Shown: positions 43,411-43,674 of the stretch, piece by piece
Layout: each line of letters opens with the position of its first letter
Numbering within the stretch: the first letter of the stretch is position 1
NCBI GenBank assembly: GCA_018712785.1
Contig: DVGK01000111.1
Span: forward strand, 1 to 43,674
Direction: 5' to 3'
DNA length: 43,674 nt
Source of the DNA: Candidatus Choladousia intestinavium
Lineage (GTDB): Bacteria; Bacillota; Clostridia; Lachnospirales; Lachnospiraceae
The notes under the pieces: generated by a model
Seen by the model: only the letters and a program-made list of their open reading frames with translations
The model's database searches: none
Told to the model about the DNA's origin: nothing
Translations under genes and position numbers: made by a program

Positions 43411-43674
43411 AGTACAAAGTGATCTGCCGGCGCGGGAGATTCTGGAGAGAGAAAATATTTTCGTTATGGATGAGCATCGGGCGGTACATCAGGATATCCG
43501 TCCCATTCAGATCGCGATTTTAAATCTGATGCCACTAAAGGAGGAAACGGAGCTGCAGCTTCTACGCTCTTTGTCCAATACTCCTCTGCAGGTGGACGTG
43601 ACTTTTGTGAAGGTGAGTTCCCATGAATCCAAAAATACTTCTACCAGCCATCTGAATAAATTTTATGTGGAATT
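43400..43674 (+). CDS. metA: Homoserine O-acyltransferase MetA (5' part, cut by window end)
   Basis: First 91 codons of a MetA-type enzyme that acylates homoserine, the first committed step of methionine synthesis. The opening [20 protein letters not shown], the segment [32 protein letters not shown] and [15 protein letters not shown] are the standard MetA N-terminus. The catalytic cysteine and the rest are beyond the window. ATG 43400 has GGAGGAG at 43387-43393 and overlaps the ligA stop by 11 bases. Whether it uses succinyl- or acetyl-CoA depends on a downstream residue not seen; acetyl is usual in Firmicutes. No S-box riboswitch is visible, since it sits inside the operon. Confidence 0.93.
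   Translation, partial: MPIKVQSDLPAREILERENIFVMDEHRAVHQDIRPIQIAILNLMPLKEETELQLLRSLSNTPLQVDVTFVKVSSHESKNTSTSHLNKFYVE

Noticed and set aside
1..43674. CRISPR arrays, insertion sequences, prophage genes or rRNA
   Set aside because: Looked for spaced direct repeats, transposase-like proteins and terminal repeats, phage structural genes and rRNA segments; none found.

Overview
The window looks like a chromosomal segment of a Lachnospiraceae-type Clostridia (low-to-mid GC Firmicutes, gut-commensal lineage). Support for this: a Gram-positive PolC-type replicase, a SCIFF six-cysteine peptide with its radical-SAM maturase, a fused SecDF, a FolT ECF component under a tetrahydrofolate riboswitch, a DUF5688 protein, an EF-G2-type factor, and clostridial Shine-Dalgarno and promoter patterns. 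This is inferred from gene content; no 16S is present.

Layout. 1-4584: a sugar-uptake operon (binding protein, two CUT1 permeases, cytosolic GH27-type alpha-galactosidase) behind a perfect 19-bp palindrome. 4842-6920: an EF-G2-like translation GTPase with its own promoter and a bidirectional terminator. 7041-8427 (minus): GNAT acetyltransferase and SGNH hydrolase, divergent from 8599-16096: SCIFF peptide (scfA), a strong hairpin and an intrinsic terminator, then scfB, secDF, recJ and a membrane-anchored MutS-like ATPase. 16215-16869: an HPr-like protein overlapping, tail to tail, a CmpB-like membrane protein. 16928-19282: THF riboswitch, folT and folC. Folate is imported and then trapped as polyglutamate. 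folC starts a tight run of eight genes to 31632: folC, pheA, a DUF815 AAA ATPase, ppx, ppk1, ispG, polC, yqeG. This run joins polyphosphate turnover, isoprenoid synthesis and replication in one probable transcript.

31711-33670: pyrC (minus) and efp (plus) diverge from two good sigma-A promoters. 33940-34839: a DUF5688 protein with a long leader holding a 14-bp palindrome. 34977-39238: a self-contained accessory-looking island (LytTR response regulator, GHKL sensor kinase, a 56-aa two-helix membrane peptide, an ABC ATPase and a multi-spanning ABC permease) ending against the 3' end of a tRNA-Arg(CCG) gene on the other strand. 39632-43674: an SH3-domain membrane protein, then overlapping rluF-like, ligA and the start of metA.

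Most of the window is conserved housekeeping content. The best candidates for something less described are the LytTR/GHKL/ABC island, which has no obvious peptide precursor; the THF riboswitch with a 10-bp element able to hide the folT ribosome-binding site; a Lys/Ser/acidic insert inside polyphosphate kinase; a LigA with altered NMN-pocket residues; and a transcription terminator placed between the SCIFF peptide and its maturase. No CRISPR array, insertion sequence, prophage or rRNA was seen.
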